A stretch of 6,013 nucleotides of DNA. Origin: an uncultured Chromatiaceae bacterium. GTDB lineage: Bacteria; Pseudomonadota; Gammaproteobacteria; Enterobacterales; Alteromonadaceae. Position 1 is the first letter of the stretch. Each line of letters starts with the position of its first letter. The notes under the pieces are model-generated. The model searched no databases. It had not been told where the DNA came from and worked only from the letters and a program-made list of their open reading frames with translations. The position numbers and the translations under genes are program-made. The stretch lies in contig CAMLSF010000204.1 of the NCBI GenBank assembly GCA_946482615.1, forward strand, positions 1-6,013, in the 5' to 3' direction. Shown piece after piece: positions 4,086 to 6,013 of this stretch.

Positions 4086-6013
4086 ACGTTTCAGGATCAG
4101 ATTAAACAAGGTATTCCGGCCGTATTGCCTGCGGCTAAAGCTTATCCGTTGGATGCCAACCGTGCGCCAAAACGCAAAGACATTTTAACCAAAGCAGAAA
4201 AACAGCTGGCGGTACGTAACGCTTTGCGTTATTTCCCAAAAGAATGGCATGCCGAACTGGCGGCTGAGTTTGCAGAGGAACTGAATAACTTTGGCCGTAT
4301 TTATATGTATCGCTTTAAGCCGGAGTACGCCATTAAAGCCCGTGCCATCAGCGACTACCCGGCCCGGTGCCAGCAAGCTGCCGCTATTATGCTGATGATC
4401 GACAATAACTTAGACCCTGCTGTGGCACAGCACCCGGAAGAGCTGATCACCTATGGTGGTAATGGCGCTGTATTTCAGAACTGGGCGCAGTATCGCTTAA
4501 CCATGAAGTACTTAAGCGAAATGGCTGAAGATCAGACGCTGCATATGTACTCTGGCCATCCTATGGGTTTATTCCCGTCATCCGTTGAAGCACCACGGGT
4601 AGTGGTAACCAACGGCATGATGATCCCCAACTATTCCAAACCGGATGACTGGGAACGTTTTAACGCCCTGGGTGTGACCCAATACGGCCAGATGACGGCC
4701 GGTTCCTTTATGTACATTGGCCCGCAGGGCATAGTACATGGCACTACTATTACGGTGATGAACGCCTTTCGTAAAGTGCTGCAAAAAGGCGATACACCCA
4801 AAGGCAAAATTTTCTTAACCGCAGGTTTAGGTGGCATGAGTGGTGCGCAGCCTAAGGCGGGTAACATCGCTCAGTGCATTACTGTGTGTGCTGAAGTGAA
4901 TCCAAAAGCTGCCATCAAACGCCATCAGCAAGGTTGGGTAGATGAGCTGATTGATAATATGGACGCTCTGATTGCCCGGGTGAAACAAGCTCAGGCTGGC
5001 AACGAAGTGGTGTCTATTGCTTATATAGGCAACGTAGTGGATGTATGGGAAGCCTTTGATCAGCAGGGTATTTTTGTGCATTTAGGTTCAGACCAGACCT
5101 CCTTGCACAACCCATGGTCAGGTGGTTATTATCCTGTTGGCATCAGCTATGACGAAGCCAACAGGTTAATCCGTGAAGAACCGGAGCTGTTTAAAGCCAG
5201 GGTGCAGGACACCTTAAAACGCCACGCCGCTGCGGTAAACAAACACACAGCCAAAGGTACTTACTTCTTCGATTATGGCAATGCCTTTTTACTGGAAGCG
5301 TCCCGCGCTGGTGGTGATGTAATGGCGGCCAACGGCATCGACTTTAAATACCCGTCTTATGTGCAGGATATTTTGGGCCCTATGTGTTTTGACTATGGTT
5401 TTGGCCCTTTCCGTTGGGTTTGTACTTCAGGCAAAGCGGACGATCTGGATAAAACCGACGCCATTGCTGCAGAAGTGCTGAAAAAAATCATGGCAGAGTC
5501 GCCGGAAGAAATTCAGCAGCAGATGCAGGACAATATCAGCTGGATCCTGGACGCCAAACAAAACAAACTGGTGGTAGGTTCGCAAGCGCGGATTTTGTAT
5601 GCCGACGCCCAGGGCCGGGCTGAAATTGCCGCGGCCTTTAACCAGGCCATAGCCCGTGGCGAGATAGGCCCGGTAGTGTTAGGCCGCGACCACCATGATG
5701 TCAGTGGCACAGATTCACCTTTCCGTGAAACCTCGAACATATATGACGGCAGCCGTTTTACCGCGGATATGGCTATTCATAACGTGATAGGTGACGGTTT
5801 CCGTGGCGCCACCTGGGTGTCTATTCACAACGGCGGCGGTGTCGGCTGGGGTGAAGTGATTAACGGCGGTTTTGGTATGTTGCTGGATGGCTCAGGCGAA
5901 GCAGAGCGCCGGTTAAAATCCATGTTGTTTTTTGATGTCAACAACGGCATAGCCCGTCGTAGCTGGGCGCGTAACAAAGAAGCGGATTTTGCCATCCGCC
6001 GTGAAATGGCGCG
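4077..6013 (+). CDS. hutU: urocanate hydratase (urocanase), long animal-like form, 3' end beyond the window
   Basis: Urocanase hydrates trans-urocanate to 4-imidazolone-5-propionate using tightly bound NAD+, the second step of histidine degradation. The frame stays open for 645 codons to the window edge, already longer than the roughly 556-residue Pseudomonas/enteric form. It resembles the long form, including human UROC1 (about 676 residues), throughout. Shared landmarks include the extended N-terminus with AVRNALRYFP and IYMYRF, NNLDPAVAQ, YGQMTAGS, the NAD-binding loop GLGGMSGAQ (250-258), SDQTS, FDYGNAFLLEA, GFGPFRWVCTSG (441-452), RDHHDVSGTDSPFRETSN (537-554) and NGGGVGWGE (585-593). About 20-35 C-terminal residues should be missing beyond the edge. 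The position matching Pseudomonas Cys410 appears to be Asp439, with Cys437 close by. It lies 11 bp after hutH, in one operon. No frameshift was seen on full translation. Confidence 0.96.
   Translation, partial: MMMTFQDQIKQGIPAVLPAAKAYPLDANRAPKRKDILTKAEKQLAVRNALRYFPKEWHAELAAEFAEELNNFGRIYMYRFKPEYAIKARAISDYPARCQQAAAIMLMIDNNLDPAVAQHPEELITYGGNGAVFQNWAQYRLTMKYLSEMAEDQTLHMYSGHPMGLFPSSVEAPRVVVTNGMMIPNYSKPDDWERFNALGVTQYGQMTAGSFMYIGPQGIVHGTTITVMNAFRKVLQKGDTPKGKIFLTAGLGGMSGAQPKAGNIAQCITVCAEVNPKAAIKRHQQGWVDELIDNMDALIARVKQAQAGNEVVSIAYIGNVVDVWEAFDQQGIFVHLGSDQTSLHNPWSGGYYPVGISYDEANRLIREEPELFKARVQDTLKRHAAAVNKHTAKGTYFFDYGNAFLLEASRAGGDVMAANGIDFKYPSYVQDILGPMCFDYGFGPFRWVCTSGKADDLDKTDAIAAEVLKKIMAESPEEIQQQMQDNISWILDAKQNKLVVGSQARILYADAQGRAEIAAAFNQAIARGEIGPVVLGRDHHDVSGTDSPFRETSNIYDGSRFTADMAIHNVIGDGFRGATWVSIHNGGGVGWGEVINGGFGMLLDGSGEAERRLKSMLFFDVNNGIARRSWARNKEADFAIRREMA

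Noticed and set aside
4578..5081. Overlapping minus-strand open frames opposite hutU
   Set aside because: The plus-strand frame encodes urocanase motifs without interruption across the whole stretch; the minus-strand products show no family features.
4077..6013. hutU as a frameshifted gene or a fusion, because it exceeds the usual 556 residues
   Set aside because: The extra length is an N-terminal extension matching the long urocanase form, and the frame and motifs continue in order to the window edge. No second domain is seen.
1..6013. Mobile element, CRISPR array, tRNA, or defence/toxin system
   Set aside because: No long direct or terminal inverted repeats, repeat-spacer pattern, tRNA cloverleaf or transposase motifs were seen. 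The genes are metabolic, regulatory or envelope-related with uniform style.

Overview
The window looks like chromosomal DNA of a gammaproteobacterium. Base composition is close to balanced, and the gene families point to an Alteromonadales / Rheinheimera-like host. That placement is an inference from gene content and sequence style, not a search result. There are no RNA genes, CRISPR arrays, insertion sequences or other signs of mobile DNA. Gene density is high and the gaps are short.

Layout. Positions 1-144 hold a possible C-terminal tail of an upstream gene (frame open from the window edge to 89), then an AT-rich leader. Positions 145-1496 hold a two-gene unit: a small exported protein of the PA2779 family, then a lipoprotein with a C39-like cysteine peptidase domain and a TPR-like C-terminus (PA2778 family). 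This unit converges on a minus-strand LysR-type regulator (1526-2422). The 29-bp gap between them carries a perfect short hairpin. The regulator is divergent from hutH (histidine ammonia-lyase, 2560-4065) across a 137-bp intergenic region. hutH is followed after 11 bp by hutU (urocanase), which starts at about 4077 and runs off the right edge still open.

How the genes work together. HutH deaminates L-histidine to trans-urocanate, and HutU hydrates urocanate to imidazolone propionate, so hutHU encodes the first two steps of histidine degradation. The divergent LysR gene is the natural candidate for their regulator, replacing the GntR-type HutC repressor common in Pseudomonas-type hut clusters. 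The intergenic region has a good sigma70-type promoter for the regulator, a weak one for hutH, and an imperfect dyad overlapping both.

Most notable points. HutU is the long form of urocanase resembling the animal enzyme, not the roughly 556-residue form of Pseudomonas and enteric bacteria. At the position of the Pseudomonas active-site cysteine it appears to carry Asp, with a Cys two residues upstream. In the PA2779/PA2778 pair, the small exported protein has a Pro-Ala-Gly-Gly motif directly before its hydrophobic C-terminal segment. This suggests, without proving, that it could be a substrate of the neighbouring C39-like lipoprotein. I see no clearly new defence or mobile system here.
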